Positions 40,134 through 49,700 of a DNA stretch of 64,000 nt are shown in pieces. The translations under genes and the position numbers were made by a program. Where the stretch lies: NCBI RefSeq assembly GCF_000341085.1, contig NZ_ANBA01000003.1, positions 62,001-126,000 on the forward strand, in the 5' to 3' direction. Under the pieces are notes generated by a model that did no database searches, was not told the origin of the DNA, and saw only the letters and a list, made by a program, of their open reading frames with translations. The DNA is from Nocardiopsis ganjiahuensis DSM 45031 (lineage in GTDB: Bacteria > Actinomycetota > Actinomycetes > Streptosporangiales > Streptosporangiaceae). The first letter of the stretch is position 1. Each line of letters begins with the position of its first letter.

Positions 40134-40361
40134 TCACGGCACCCAGCCCTGCCAGTGCCACACATCCGGTGGGCCACCCGGGGCGGCGGTGTACAGCACC
40201 CGCGCCCACGGGATCTCCTCCGGGGCTTTCGCCGAGGAGTCGGGGACCATGTCCAGACCCGGTTCCTCGTCGTCGAACACCGCCGTCCACGGCACCGGCT
40301 GCCGGGTGCCATCCATCGGGCCGCCCACCAGCAGCACGTCCACCATCTCGTCCTCGTCCAT
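40134..40361 (-). CDS. Small acidic hypothetical protein
   Basis: The 75-residue protein starts MDEDEMVDVLLVGGPMDGTRQPVPW and contains FDDEEPGLDMVPDSSA and a Trp-rich end (VWHWQGWVP). The VDVLLVGGPMDG opening with a Gly-Pro loop occurs in several small actinophage proteins of unknown role. No classical ribosome site is seen before the ATG at 40361. It lies downstream of a terminator on the minus strand, so it may have its own promoter or depend on readthrough from the lysis genes. Confidence 0.6.
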   Translation of the reverse strand: MDEDEMVDVLLVGGPMDGTRQPVPWTAVFDDEEPGLDMVPDSSAKAPEEIPWARVLYTAAPGGPPDVWHWQGWVP

Positions 40362-40426
40362 GCGGGGAGGATCCCACCACCACCCCAACAGCGGGGCCCG
40401 TGGCCAGATGCGGACACACGACGAAA

Positions 40427-40459
40427 GCGCCCCGCACACCACGAAGGTGTGCGGGGCGC
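40427..40459 (-). terminator. Terminator after the lysis genes
   Basis: A 14-bp perfect stem (gcgccccgcacacc with ggtgtgcggggcgc) closes a 5-nt loop and is followed on the minus strand by TTTCGTCG. It ends the long late transcript. Confidence 0.8.
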
Positions 40460-40519
40460 GGCGCGTCCAGGGCTTTCCCTCCCCGAACGCGTGAACGAAT
40501 CATACCGTCTGAGGTGCGA

Positions 40520-40759
40520 CTACGTTCGGTCGCCCTCCAGAGTGCGCTGCACCCACGCGGCCAGCGCGGTACCGGCAGCGGTCGCGGCGCCGAGCCCGTA
40601 GGCGGGCCACTCGATGAGCTCGCCCGGGGTGACGGTGTCCACGGTGAACGCGGCCACGGCGACAACCACGACGGCGAGTGCACCCTGGAGCAGAGTCCGA
40701 GCACCTCGAGAGCGGGCATCCCGGGCGGTGGTCGGTGCGGGCTTCGGGGCTTCGTGCAT
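40520..40759 (-). CDS. Holin-like membrane protein
   Basis: The 79-residue protein has two hydrophobic helices (TLLQGALAVVVVAVAAFTVDTV and WPAYGLGAATAAGTALAAWVQ), a short polar N-terminus and a charged C-terminus (RTLEGDRT). The size, the two helices and the position 13 bp after the endolysin gene fit a small actinophage holin. Holins form the inner-membrane lesion that releases endolysin. The ATG at 40759 is preceded by AGGAGACCCACCACC. A second membrane protein of the lysis group is encoded at 41.7 kb. Confidence 0.75.
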   Translation of the reverse strand: MHEAPKPAPTTARDARSRGARTLLQGALAVVVVAVAAFTVDTVTPGELIEWPAYGLGAATAAGTALAAWVQRTLEGDRT

Positions 40760-40772
40760 GGTGGTGGGTCTC

Positions 40773-41639
40773 CTAGCGCTTGACGGTGAGCTGGCCGGAC
40801 ACGGCGACGGTCTCCGTGGCGGGCAGGTCGCCGGAGCTTCCGCCGGTCGAGAGGTCCGCGCGGCCGATCATGATCTCCGCCTGGCGGCGGGCGAACGCCC
40901 TGTCGACCTGCTCGCAGGCGTCGGGGGTCATCCGGTCGCCCCAACCGGCTCCGGCCGCGGACCCCACGGACGCACGGGCCTGGCGGACAGCCTCGGCGGT
41001 GGCGGGCCCATAGTCGGCGTCGATCGTGCCGACAACGTCGCTGAATCCGGCGTTCTTGAGCTTGAGCTGGAGGAGCTTCACGCGTTCCCCGCTGTCGCCC
41101 TTTTTGAGCCCGAGCATGTCTGATACCTCCGTGGTGATGGCCCCGGGGGGCTTGGTGAATGTGCCGTCGGTGACCAGCGCGTACAGCGGAGATCCGGGGC
41201 ACGAGGTGGAGATGAAGTCGCGGTGGCCGCGCACGGTCCCGGACACGCCGTGCTCGGCCATGAGCCAGGCACGGAGGCGGCGCACACCTTCGATCTGGGC
41301 GGCGGTGGGCCGTTCGCTGCCGCCGATCATCAGCGACACCGAGTACCAGTCGCGGTTCCCCGCGGTGGTGCCCTGCGCGGCCTGGTAGCGGGTCAGGCCC
41401 CGGCCCTCGAAGATGTGGCCGTCCACTGAGATGCCGAAGCTGTATCCGAGGTCGGCCCAGCCGTTTCCGTTGACGTGGCTGTTGCGCACGCCCTTCCAGT
41501 ACGAGACGCACCCGGCGTGTGAGGTGAGGTTGGTGGCGTCGCCGTTGTAGTGGATGACCAGGCCGGAGCGCGGGGTGGCGTAGTCGGCGGGTGAGGTGGA
41601 GGACCATCCGAAGTAGGTCCGTGGGTAGTCGATGGTCAC
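40773..41639 (-). CDS. Endolysin: N-acetylmuramoyl-L-alanine amidase with peptidoglycan-binding domain
   Basis: The protein has 288 residues. The N-terminal amidase_2/PGRP-like domain (about 1-165) has zinc ligands visible in VIHYNGDATN (first His), GHRDFISTSCPG (second His and Cys) and the strand YSVSLMIGG. The C-terminal part (about 175-250, GLKKGDSGERVKLLQLKLKNAGF...GTIDADYGPATAEAVRQ) is a peptidoglycan-binding repeat. It cleaves the bond between muramic acid and the stem peptide. The GTG at 41639 has GGAGG seven bases upstream; the longer open frame overlaps the upstream gene. It is next to the holin gene. Confidence 0.92.
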   Translation of the reverse strand: MTIDYPRTYFGWSSTSPADYATPRSGLVIHYNGDATNLTSHAGCVSYWKGVRNSHVNGNGWADLGYSFGISVDGHIFEGRGLTRYQAAQGTTAGNRDWYSVSLMIGGSERPTAAQIEGVRRLRAWLMAEHGVSGTVRGHRDFISTSCPGSPLYALVTDGTFTKPPGAITTEVSDMLGLKKGDSGERVKLLQLKLKNAGFSDVVGTIDADYGPATAEAVRQARASVGSAAGAGWGDRMTPDACEQVDRAFARRQAEIMIGRADLSTGGSSGDLPATETVAVSGQLTVKR

Positions 41640-41703
41640 GGCAGTGCCTCCAGGGCATGCGGAAGGCCCCGCCGAAGTGACGGGGCCGAGGGTGTGGGGT
41701 AGT

Positions 41704-41982
41704 TCAGGTGACGGACAGGAGCGCGATGATGACCGCCGCCACCGCCGACACCACCGCTGAGATCGACGCGATGGGGATGGCATACCGCCACCGGTCGATC
41801 GCGTCCAGCCGGGCCCGGTGCTCGTCCTGCACACGGGACACGTCCGCGATCTTCTTGTCGACGGTGTCCAACCGGTCCAGTGCCCGTCTCACTTCCTGCT
41901 GGGTTTCGCGGGTGGCGTCGTAGATGTCCTTCGCGGAGACCACGCTGGCGAAGGGGTCCGTGGGCGGTATCGTGCTGCTCAT
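41704..41982 (-). CDS. Small coiled-coil membrane protein, XhlA-like
   Basis: The protein has 92 residues: a coiled-coil region (AKDIYDATRETQQEVRRALDRLDTVDKKIADVSRVQDEHRARLDAID) followed by one C-terminal membrane helix (YAIPIASISAVVSAVAAVIIALL). This layout matches the hemolysin XhlA/holin-accessory type of phage protein, encoded just before the amidase. It probably assists the holin or anchors the lysis complex. AAAGGGGG precedes the ATG at 41982. Most of the 64-bp gap to the endolysin is non-coding. Confidence 0.7.
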   Translation of the reverse strand: MSSTIPPTDPFASVVSAKDIYDATRETQQEVRRALDRLDTVDKKIADVSRVQDEHRARLDAIDRWRYAIPIASISAVVSAVAAVIIALLSVT

Positions 41983-41996
41983 CCGGGTCCCCCTTT

Positions 41997-42938
41997 CTAG
42001 ATGGGGAGGCCGACCCGCAGGCGGGCCATCGGGGCGGGTTCGGGGGGTGCCTCGGCCGGGCCGATCCATTCCCCCTCGGCGACCGCCACGTGGGACACCC
42101 ACAGCGGGTCAGGGATACGGTTCAGGGCCAGGTCCATCGCGGCGCGGGTTTCCGGCCCGGCCTCCCCGTCGACCAGGGCGAGCCCGAGGGCGGACTGTTG
42201 GTTCATCACAGCGGACTGGGTGCCGGACCCGAAGTCGCCGTCCGCGCCCCACGGCGACAGGTCTTCGCCGAGGTCGATCAGTTCGTTTTGGAGGTCGGTG
42301 ACATCAGATCCCTGGTCGCCGATGCGGAGGGTGGTGCGCCGCCGGAACCGGTACCCGGTCAGGTCCAGGGTGCGGCCCACGTCCCGACCCGACCAGGTGT
42401 GGACGCGTTCTCCCACGGTGGTGTGGCCTGCGAAGGTGCGGCAGGTCAGGTCAGAACCGTCGTATCGCAGTTCGATGCGCAGCCACTGGCCGAGGGGCAC
42501 GGACGTCCCGGTCTCGGAATCCCACAGGATCGCGTTGGCCGCCAAATCGTCCGGCTGGAGTCTGGTGTTGATGTTGGTGCCGGACCCGGACGGCTGCACG
42601 GTCAGCGCCACCTCCGTGTCCGGAAACGCCCCATGCCAGCGAACCTCATTCGCTCCGTGCCCGGCCTCCCCCAGCGGGGGCATCCACACGTACCACCGGA
42701 CCGACCACGCCCCCGAGGAGGGCAGGTTGACGCGCAGCCGGGGAGTGTCCTGCCTGTGGTGGCCGGACTCGATACGCACGGACGGCAACCCGTGCACGGT
42801 GTGCACGTCGTCGTAGACCGCTCGGCTCCCAGGGGCGGCGATGATGACGGTGCCCGACTCAGCGCTGGTGGCCAGAGTCGAGTTCGACACCTGCACACCA
42901 TCGTCCCCGGACAGCCGGTTGTCGATGAGGATGCTCAC
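41997..42938 (-). CDS. Tail-tip protein with lectin-like and peptidoglycan-binding regions
   Basis: The protein has 313 residues. The first ~200 are beta-rich with a concanavalin/LamG-like pattern (RLRVNLPSSGAWSVRWYVWMPPLGEAGHG, LGQWLRIELRYDG). Residues ~210-275 carry a peptidoglycan-binding repeat (RIGDQGSDVTDLQNELIDLGEDLSPWGADGDFGSGTQSAV). A short C-terminal segment follows. It is probably a receptor-binding or baseplate-periphery protein touching the cell wall. The GTG at 42938 overlaps the stop of the preceding gene (GTGA), in the tail-fibre block. Confidence 0.75.
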   Translation of the reverse strand: MSILIDNRLSGDDGVQVSNSTLATSAESGTVIIAAPGSRAVYDDVHTVHGLPSVRIESGHHRQDTPRLRVNLPSSGAWSVRWYVWMPPLGEAGHGANEVRWHGAFPDTEVALTVQPSGSGTNINTRLQPDDLAANAILWDSETGTSVPLGQWLRIELRYDGSDLTCRTFAGHTTVGERVHTWSGRDVGRTLDLTGYRFRRRTTLRIGDQGSDVTDLQNELIDLGEDLSPWGADGDFGSGTQSAVMNQQSALGLALVDGEAGPETRAAMDLALNRIPDPLWVSHVAVAEGEWIGPAEAPPEPAPMARLRVGLPI

Positions 42939-43675
42939 TTCACCATCACCTGCACCGTCAGATCCGACGCGGACCCAGAATCCACCACCACACCGACGGT
43001 CAGACCAGCCCCGTCAGCCACCATCCACGTGGGGGTCACCAGCACGGCCGGGGCTGCGGTGGTCAGCACCAGGGTTTCCTCGGCGGTGTGGGTGCCGGTG
43101 TCCAGGTCGACCGTGTACACCGTCGCGGTGATCTGCGACGACGTGTCCAGTGTGGCGGTGGCGCGGATGTGAGCAACGGTCTGGGCGCGGCCGTCCAGGT
43201 TCGCGACGACATGAGGGCTGGTGTGGTCCGAGATGGTCCCGGTGGCCACCCACGGCATCGGGTGCGCGCTGGACACGTACTCGCCGCCGGCGTCAGCCTC
43301 CAGGTCCGCGATCCGGGTGCGGAGCCCGTCCACGATGTCGGGGTAGGACGTGGTGAGGATCGTCCACTGGTGGTCGGTGGGGTCCGCTTCGGGGGGCAGG
43401 GTTGCGGGGTCCTGGCCGATGAGCATCCGCTCCACACCGGACGGGCCCCGGAATCGGGGGATCCGCCCGTCGCCGAGGGTGGAGATGCTGGTGGCTGCCT
43501 CGCCGGTGGCGTCGAGCAGGTCCAGGATCCGGTCGCCGGTCGTGTAGTCGTACAGGTGCAGGGTGGTGTTGGGGGTGAGGATCGCGTGGTAGCCCAGCAT
43601 GGACCCCACCTCAACCTGGTCCCCAGTGGCCACCACCACGTCCGCGGGCTGGTCGCCAAACCAGTACCGAGCCAT
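42935..43675 (-). CDS. Minor tail protein, beta-rich
   Basis: The 246-residue protein reads MARYWFGDQPADVVVATGDQVEVGS, which resembles the start of many actinophage fibre and upper-baseplate proteins, with LHLYDYTTGDRILDLLDATG and LEADAGGEYVSSAHPMPWVATGTISDHTSPHVV. The C-terminal part is a jelly-roll-like series of Thr/Val-rich strands. GAGAGGAGG lies 8-9 bases before the ATG at 43675. It is a structural protein by position; no enzymatic motif is visible. Confidence 0.75.
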   Translation of the reverse strand: MARYWFGDQPADVVVATGDQVEVGSMLGYHAILTPNTTLHLYDYTTGDRILDLLDATGEAATSISTLGDGRIPRFRGPSGVERMLIGQDPATLPPEADPTDHQWTILTTSYPDIVDGLRTRIADLEADAGGEYVSSAHPMPWVATGTISDHTSPHVVANLDGRAQTVAHIRATATLDTSSQITATVYTVDLDTGTHTAEETLVLTTAAPAVLVTPTWMVADGAGLTVGVVVDSGSASDLTVQVMVK

Positions 43676-43689
43676 GGGGCCACCTCCTC

Positions 43690-44643
43690 TCAGGAAATGT
43701 CGTAGGTCCACCCGTCGAGGGCGAACCAGGTGGGGTTGTAGCCGTGCCAAAGTGTGATCTGCCCGGACTCGGTGACGTTCCGGGAACGGATTTCCAGCCG
43801 GACCGACCACCCGGCGGAGGTTTGGGACGCACCTCCCATATGCCGCACATACGCGCCTGGGCGGATCGCGGACGGCAGGATCGCGAAGTAGTCCCCGCTG
43901 GCGATCGACCCGCCGTCGACGCGAGCCACGGTCCCCCGCAGTTCCACACGGCCCGGCCGCACCCACCGCCATGACGGGGACCAACCGTGAGCGGGGGTGG
44001 TGTACCGGCCGGTGCGCAGCGGGATGGGCTGCCACGATGTGGGGTAGGTGCCGTCAGCGGCTGTGACCCACTGGCCGTCGTGGTAGTAGACGAGACGGCC
44101 GGTGTCGGACTCGTAGATGGTGGTGCCGGGGAGCGGGTTCGGGGGGCGTGTGCTGGAAGTGCAGGCCAGCGCCCCGGCCGGGTTGAGGTAGGTGCGCTCG
44201 TCCACCAGCTCAGTGATGGACCCGCCACCACCCCCGCGTCGGCACCGCCACACCGGCAGGTCATAGATGGCGTCGGTGCGGGTCAGGGACGGGATCTGTG
44301 GGTTGGAGGCCGCGGTTCCTTCGATGACGTGCGGAAGGATCTGGTGTGCTGCGACGTCGAGGCGGGCCACCACCCGGTACAGGCGCGGCAACGATGAGCT
44401 GTTGGTGGGGATGCTCACCGACTCGGTGGTGTCCGACGCGAAGGCGTACCCGTCGAGGACACCGCGGCCGGTGCCCAGGTCGAGGTTGTTGCCGGACACC
44501 GACGCGTCCAACGCGGTTCCGAAGGACGGGTCGAGACCGTCCTGTGTGGCGGCCGTCAGGGAGAACCGGAAGTCGGACTCGTAGGTTTCCTGTTCGGTGG
44601 TGCCGTCGGGTTCGTAGTCGTGCGGCCAGGACCGGAACGCCAT
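43690..44643 (-). CDS. Tail/baseplate protein
   Basis: The 317-residue protein starts MAFRSWPHDYEPDGTTEQETYESDFRFSL. The segment GLDPSFGTALDASVSGNNLDLGTGRGVLDGY is typical of the upper-baseplate (BppU-like) module of actinophages. It goes on with RLYRVVARLDVAAHQILPHVIEGT and a Gly run (GGGGGS) that may be a hinge. The C-terminal half is beta-rich (ELRGTVARVDGGSIASG, SVRLEIRSRNVTESGQITLWHG). The ATG at 44643 is next to the stop of the Gp37-like gene. Confidence 0.75.
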   Translation of the reverse strand: MAFRSWPHDYEPDGTTEQETYESDFRFSLTAATQDGLDPSFGTALDASVSGNNLDLGTGRGVLDGYAFASDTTESVSIPTNSSSLPRLYRVVARLDVAAHQILPHVIEGTAASNPQIPSLTRTDAIYDLPVWRCRRGGGGGSITELVDERTYLNPAGALACTSSTRPPNPLPGTTIYESDTGRLVYYHDGQWVTAADGTYPTSWQPIPLRTGRYTTPAHGWSPSWRWVRPGRVELRGTVARVDGGSIASGDYFAILPSAIRPGAYVRHMGGASQTSAGWSVRLEIRSRNVTESGQITLWHGYNPTWFALDGWTYDIS

Positions 44644-44644
44644 G

Positions 44645-45793
44645 TCACAGACTCCTTTCAAGCGCGCCCACGGCGCGGCGTAGCTGTGCGATTTCCCGGT
44701 CCTGCCGGGTCTGGTAGAGGCCACCGGACCGCCACCCGACAGTGGGGGTGATGGTGAGGGTGCCGTCCCGCCGGTTGGCGTCGATGGTCACCGAGGTGAT
44801 CTGGTCGGTGTACGCGGTGCCGGGTTCGGGGTGGATGGTGACCCGGTCTCCGAGCCCGTACCCGTGGCCGTACCGGAGGCGGGGCGTGTCGGCGAGGGTG
44901 GCCTCGATGATCCCGGCCCGGCGTGCGTCGGCCAGGGCCTGGTCTCCGGCCCGGTTGAGGGGGCCGTCCTGCTCCTCGGAGCGCTCGTCCACGAAGGTCT
45001 CTGCGGCCATGCGCCACGCCTGGACGGCGGCAGAGTCGGAGCGGCGCCGCAGGTCCCGGGCGTTGCCTTCGCCGGGCCCGCCGACGATCGCGTGGGTGGC
45101 CTCCGGCATGGCGTCACGCCACCGCACGCTCTGGAGGTTGCCCAGCTCGTGGCTGAAAACGGCGTTGGGCCGGTCCTCGGTCTCCCACACGTCGAACACG
45201 ATCGCGTCGCCCTGCTGCTGGCAGGAGATGCCCAGCCCGGACTCGCCGACGCACGCCCGGACCACGTCCAGGAGCGGGTCGAACCGGGCCCTGTGGCTGA
45301 TCTCCGGGCCCCGGCCCAGATCCGCGGCCACCGTGACCTCGCGGGCCAGCGGGGCGGCCGGATCCCGGCGGGCAGCCACCCGGCCCGTGCCCACGTTCGC
45401 GTCCACGTACCCCTTGATGACGGTCTCTGCCGGTCCGGTGCGCCGGTCAGCGACCAGCTGCACACCGATGTCCCGGTCAGGGGCGGGCCACGCCAGCATC
45501 GCTGCGAGCAGGCCCATGTCGTCGGCGCCGGACACGGTGATGGTGCCCGGCGATGTGGCGGAGGTGCGTTCCCGTTCGGGGTCCTCTACCGACCCGGTGA
45601 GGATCTGCTCCTGGTCCAGGGCGGCGATGATGCCCCACCCGGGGGCGACCCGGTCAGCGGCGGTGGCGTCCATGGTCAGGGACCAGGTGGACACCGACAG
45701 GTGCGACAGGGTGATGGAGGCGCTCTCCCACGGGAGTGGGCCCCGGCGCCTCAGGTCGGGGTCACGGGAGTAGATCTCCAGGTTGCGGATCAC
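44645..45793 (-). CDS. Siphovirus ReqiPepy6 Gp37-like tail protein
   Basis: The 382-residue protein matches the Gp37-like minor tail family of actinophages: an N-terminal strand-rich domain (MIRNLEIYSRDPDLRRRGPLPWESASITLSHLSVSTWSLTM), a central region FDPLLDVVRACVGESGLGISCQQQGDAIVFDVWE, and the C-terminal LRYGHGYGLGDRVTIHPEPGTAYTDQITSVTIDANRRDGTLTI. These proteins occupy the place of the tail-associated lysozyme or baseplate hub. The GTG at 45793 follows AGGAGGTGTTCTG. It fits the order distal tail protein, then hub. Confidence 0.85.
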   Translation of the reverse strand: MIRNLEIYSRDPDLRRRGPLPWESASITLSHLSVSTWSLTMDATAADRVAPGWGIIAALDQEQILTGSVEDPERERTSATSPGTITVSGADDMGLLAAMLAWPAPDRDIGVQLVADRRTGPAETVIKGYVDANVGTGRVAARRDPAAPLAREVTVAADLGRGPEISHRARFDPLLDVVRACVGESGLGISCQQQGDAIVFDVWETEDRPNAVFSHELGNLQSVRWRDAMPEATHAIVGGPGEGNARDLRRRSDSAAVQAWRMAAETFVDERSEEQDGPLNRAGDQALADARRAGIIEATLADTPRLRYGHGYGLGDRVTIHPEPGTAYTDQITSVTIDANRRDGTLTITPTVGWRSGGLYQTRQDREIAQLRRAVGALERSL

Positions 45794-45805
45794 CAGAACA
45801 CCTCC

Positions 45806-46774
45806 TCACCATCCGGCTTGGTAGCGGGGCCGGAACGACAACCGAAGGCGGGTTTCGCTGGTGGCGCCGATCATGGTGGCGACCAGCCGGGTCCGGCCGG
45901 GCGGGATCGCCCACAGGTCCGGGAACCCCTCGAAGGCGTGCCACCAGTCCGTGCCGCTGCTGTCCACCGCGGTGAGGCCGGTTTCCGGGGCGATGTCCGG
46001 CGGCCGGCAGTCCACCGTCACGGTCTCCCCCACCGGCACGTCCTCGGAGAACCCCCACGTCTGGCCGGTGTCGGCGTTGGTGATGATGGGGGTGCCGGGC
46101 CCGGTGATCTCCCACACGGGGTAGGAGTCGGCGTCCCCGGGGCTGGTGATCGTGGCGTCCCCGCCCACCTGCGAGGAGGCCACCCGGAGGGGGTAGATGG
46201 GGAAGAACGCGCGCGGGTCGGAGGCGAGACGCCACACCAGCGACTGCTCCGGGCCGAGGAAGTACGGGTCGGGCGCGTAGAACTCGAGGTTCTGGTGTTC
46301 CTGCCTGCTCCACATGAGGTCGTCGAGGATGTCCTCGTTCGGGTCCAACCCCCCGTGGTAGACGGCCGGGATGTCCCGCCACTGCCCGGAGGGCAACTCC
46401 ACCCGGATCCGGCCCATGGCCACGTGGCCGGGGCGGCGGTGCCGGGTGGACGCCACCAACGCCCGGTGCGCCTCGAGGTAGGCGCCGGGGTCTTCCCCTG
46501 CGACCACCAGCGGCACCCTCATCAGCCGCGGGCTGTCCCTGTAGTCGGCCAACCGGACGGCCCCGGAGGCGGTGCCCTCGGTGACCAGCTCAGGGACCAC
46601 CCGCCCGAACCCGTTCCGGCCGGTCACGGACGTGTAGGCGGCGCCGTCGGTGAGAGGGAACTCCTCCCCGTCCGGGCTGACCCACACGATCCGTTTCCCG
46701 GGCGGTGTCGGCACCTTCGGCCACACCCGGGGCGGGTCCGGCGGAATGGGTGGGGGCACGATGATCAGCGGCAT
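45806..46774 (-). CDS. Distal tail protein (phage tail family)
   Basis: The 322-residue protein matches the Siphovirus distal tail/Dit-like family. After a Pro-rich N-terminus come WVSPDGEEFPLTDGAAYTSVTGRNGFG, LADYRDSPRLMRVPLVVAGEDPGAYLEAHRALVAS, PGHVAMGRIRVELPSGQWRDIPAVYHGGL and FYAPDPYFLGPEQSLVWRL. These proteins form the ring that joins tail tube and tip. The ATG at 46774 starts 4 bp past the tape measure stop. The order tape measure, Dit, hub is standard. Confidence 0.88.
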   Translation of the reverse strand: MPLIIVPPPIPPDPPRVWPKVPTPPGKRIVWVSPDGEEFPLTDGAAYTSVTGRNGFGRVVPELVTEGTASGAVRLADYRDSPRLMRVPLVVAGEDPGAYLEAHRALVASTRHRRPGHVAMGRIRVELPSGQWRDIPAVYHGGLDPNEDILDDLMWSRQEHQNLEFYAPDPYFLGPEQSLVWRLASDPRAFFPIYPLRVASSQVGGDATITSPGDADSYPVWEITGPGTPIITNADTGQTWGFSEDVPVGETVTVDCRPPDIAPETGLTAVDSSGTDWWHAFEGFPDLWAIPPGRTRLVATMIGATSETRLRLSFRPRYQAGW

Positions 46775-46778
46775 CTAC

Positions 46779-49700
46779 TCACCCCCTCCGGCCGGTGCGC
46801 ACGCGGGTCTGTCGGGATTCCTCGGCACGCTGGAGGTCCCGCCCGGTGGTGAAACCCGGGACGTGGTGCACGTGGTAGTGGACCTCGGTGGGGCCAGCAC
46901 CAGCAGCGGGCACGGTGGTACCGGACAGGACCTCGACCAGCCGCTCAAAGTTGGCCGTGTCGCGGGGCGCTAGGACCCTCTCCGGGCGGCGGGACAGGTT
47001 CACCCCCACCTCGCCGTGCTCCAGGCGGCCGCCCTGGTCGTACTTGCCCGGCCGGCGGATCGCGATCGGGTTGGGGTACATGCCCCGGTAGGAGACGGTG
47101 GCTCCGGTGTAGGGGGCGTGGATCAGGCGGCCCGGACCGGCAACACCGGCGACGTGCCCGCGGTGCGGGAACACCAGGTCTCCGGGCCGCTCCTGGCCTT
47201 TGGGGACGGCCTTCCCGTAGTTGATCTGCGCATACGTCACGCGGGGCAAGCTGACCCCGGCCTTGTTCCACCCGTACTGCATGAGGCTGGAGCAGTCGAA
47301 GCCGCGGATGCCCGCCCCGCGACCGAACCCGTACCCGGGGCCGCCGGGGCCGCCCCCGCCCCAGGAGTACGGGACACCGAGCTGGCTCTTCCAGGCGGAC
47401 ACCACGGACCCGCCGGACTCCATGTGCTTCTTCCACTGCTGGGCGGCGTCCTCAGCGATGCTCGCGGTGAGCCCTTCGATCATCTGCTGGAGCTTGATAC
47501 GGGTGTCCTCGTCGTGGTCGTTGACGACCGTGGCGGAGTCGGGCAGCACCGCACCACCGCGGGCGAACCGGCGGGGTTCCCCAACGGCACCACCGCGGGC
47601 GAACTTGAGGTCGCCGCGGCGGATCAGGTCCCGCATGGCGTACACGGAGTCCTGCCCGCCGAGCATCTGCACCTCGCGGGCGGTCAGCACGTGCTCCCCG
47701 TTGGAGAGCAGCGCACGGATGCTGTCCGAGGTGCCTGTCCCCGGGCCGATGACCGATCCACCATCGGCGTAGGCCAGGTACTCGCCCCCCGAGGCTGGGG
47801 CGGACGACTGTGTCCACGTGCCCTTGGCGGTCACCTCCACCGCGGTGTCGACGTTGCTCTCGACGTTGCGCAGCATCTCGTCGTACTCGGCGAACTGCTC
47901 GTCGGTCAGCCCGACCGTGTCCCGCAGCAGTTCCAGGTCCTCACGAAGATCTTTCTTCTTCTTCTCCAGGTCCTCGGTAGAGGCCTCGTTGGCGATCATG
48001 GTCTGGACCTCGGCGTCACCCGCGTCGATCAGGTCCAGGATGGCGCGGTGGTTGGCGATACCGGCCTCGGTGTGCTTGTCGGTCGCCCCAGCATTCTGGG
48101 TGACCGTCTCCACGGACCGCAGCAGCGTCGAGTTGTAGTCCAGCTCCGCGCTGATGGATTCCGCGATCGAGCTGTTCAGCCGGTCCACAGACTCCCGGTA
48201 CTGGTCAGCGGCCTCCGACGCGGTCACATACGCGCTGACCGTCTCCTCGGTTTCGCCTGCCACAGCCGCAGCGGCCTCCGCGCCGGCGTCCATCTCGTCA
48301 GTCAGCCCGGAGGTCTGCGACGCCAGCAGCGCGATCGCTTCCAGTTGGGTTTCGTCCATCTCCGAGAGGTCAGCCTTCTCACCGAGGAGCGTCTGCACCG
48401 CCTCGGTCAGCTCCTCCGTGGTGGCCTTCTCGCCCGTGTTGAGCGTGACCAGCCCGTCCTGCGTCGCTGCCATGTGGTCGGAGATGGTGGTGAGTGCCTG
48501 GCGGGCCTCCCCGTTCTCGAGCACAGCCTCGGTCAGGCGCCCCTGCTCGATTCCGAGCTCGGACGCCACACCGAGGAGCCCTTCCTCCTCCAGCCGTTGA
48601 GCGGCGTGAGCGGCCGTGGACGCGGTGATCGCACCCTCAGACGCGGCGAGCACACCCGCCCACTCCTGCTCCTTCGCGATCTGCTTGGCTTTCTGGTCCA
48701 GCCACATCGCGCCGAGCCCCAGCACCGCACCGATCGCGATCCCGTAGGGGCCCGTCATCATGGTGGCCAGACCGCCGATACCGCGCTGGAGCCGGTTCGC
48801 CCCGCCGGTTCGGAGTTCCTGCATCTGGCCTCGGAACTCGATCATGCGGGGGCCGACGGTGATCAGCGCGCCGGTCAGGAGCGCCAGGGCCCCCACACCA
48901 CCGCCGATGCTGGTCACCCACTGCTTCTGGCCGTCGTCGAGGCTCTTGAACGCGCCCCCGTAGTCGGTGACCTTCTCCGCGGCTTCGCCGAGGATCGGCA
49001 GCAGCGACTCCCCGATCGAGATGCCCGTCTCCGTGATGGCGTTCTTCGCCATCTGGATCTGCGACTCCGTGGTTTCGTACCTGGCCGCGGCCTCCTCGAC
49101 CAGGGCCAGGTTCTCCTCCCAGCCCTCGTTGCCGACCTTTAGAGACTCACCGACCAGATCGCTCGCCCCGGCCATGCGCAGGAGTGCGTCACGGACGATG
49201 ATCTCGCCGAACCCGAGCCGGTCCAGGGTGCCGACGACGTTCTCGCCTTCGGCGTTCATCTCGGCCAGACCGTCCACGAAAGCGTGGGTGGCCTTCGCTG
49301 GGTCGGCCTCCCACGCGGCCGAGAACTCCTGGGCGGACATGCCGGACACCTGGGCGAAGTCCTGGAGCTTCTCTCCGCTTTCGCCGACGGCGCTGTTGAT
49401 GTCGAGCAAGACCCGGGACACAGCGGACCCGCCGCTCTCAGCCTCCATACCGACGCTCTTGAGCGCGGCGGCGAACCCGAGAACCTCCCCCTCGGTGAGC
49501 CCAACGGTTTGGCCGGCGCCCGCGATCCGCATCGCCATTTCCATGATCTCGGATTCCGTGGCCGCTGAGCTGTTGCCCAGGGCGACCAGGGAGGATCCGA
49601 GCTGGTCGACGTTCTCCTGCGGGGTGCCCATGATCGAGCTGAAGCGCGCCATCGACATGGCGGCCTCTTCGACGGTCATGTTGGTGGCCACGCCCATCGC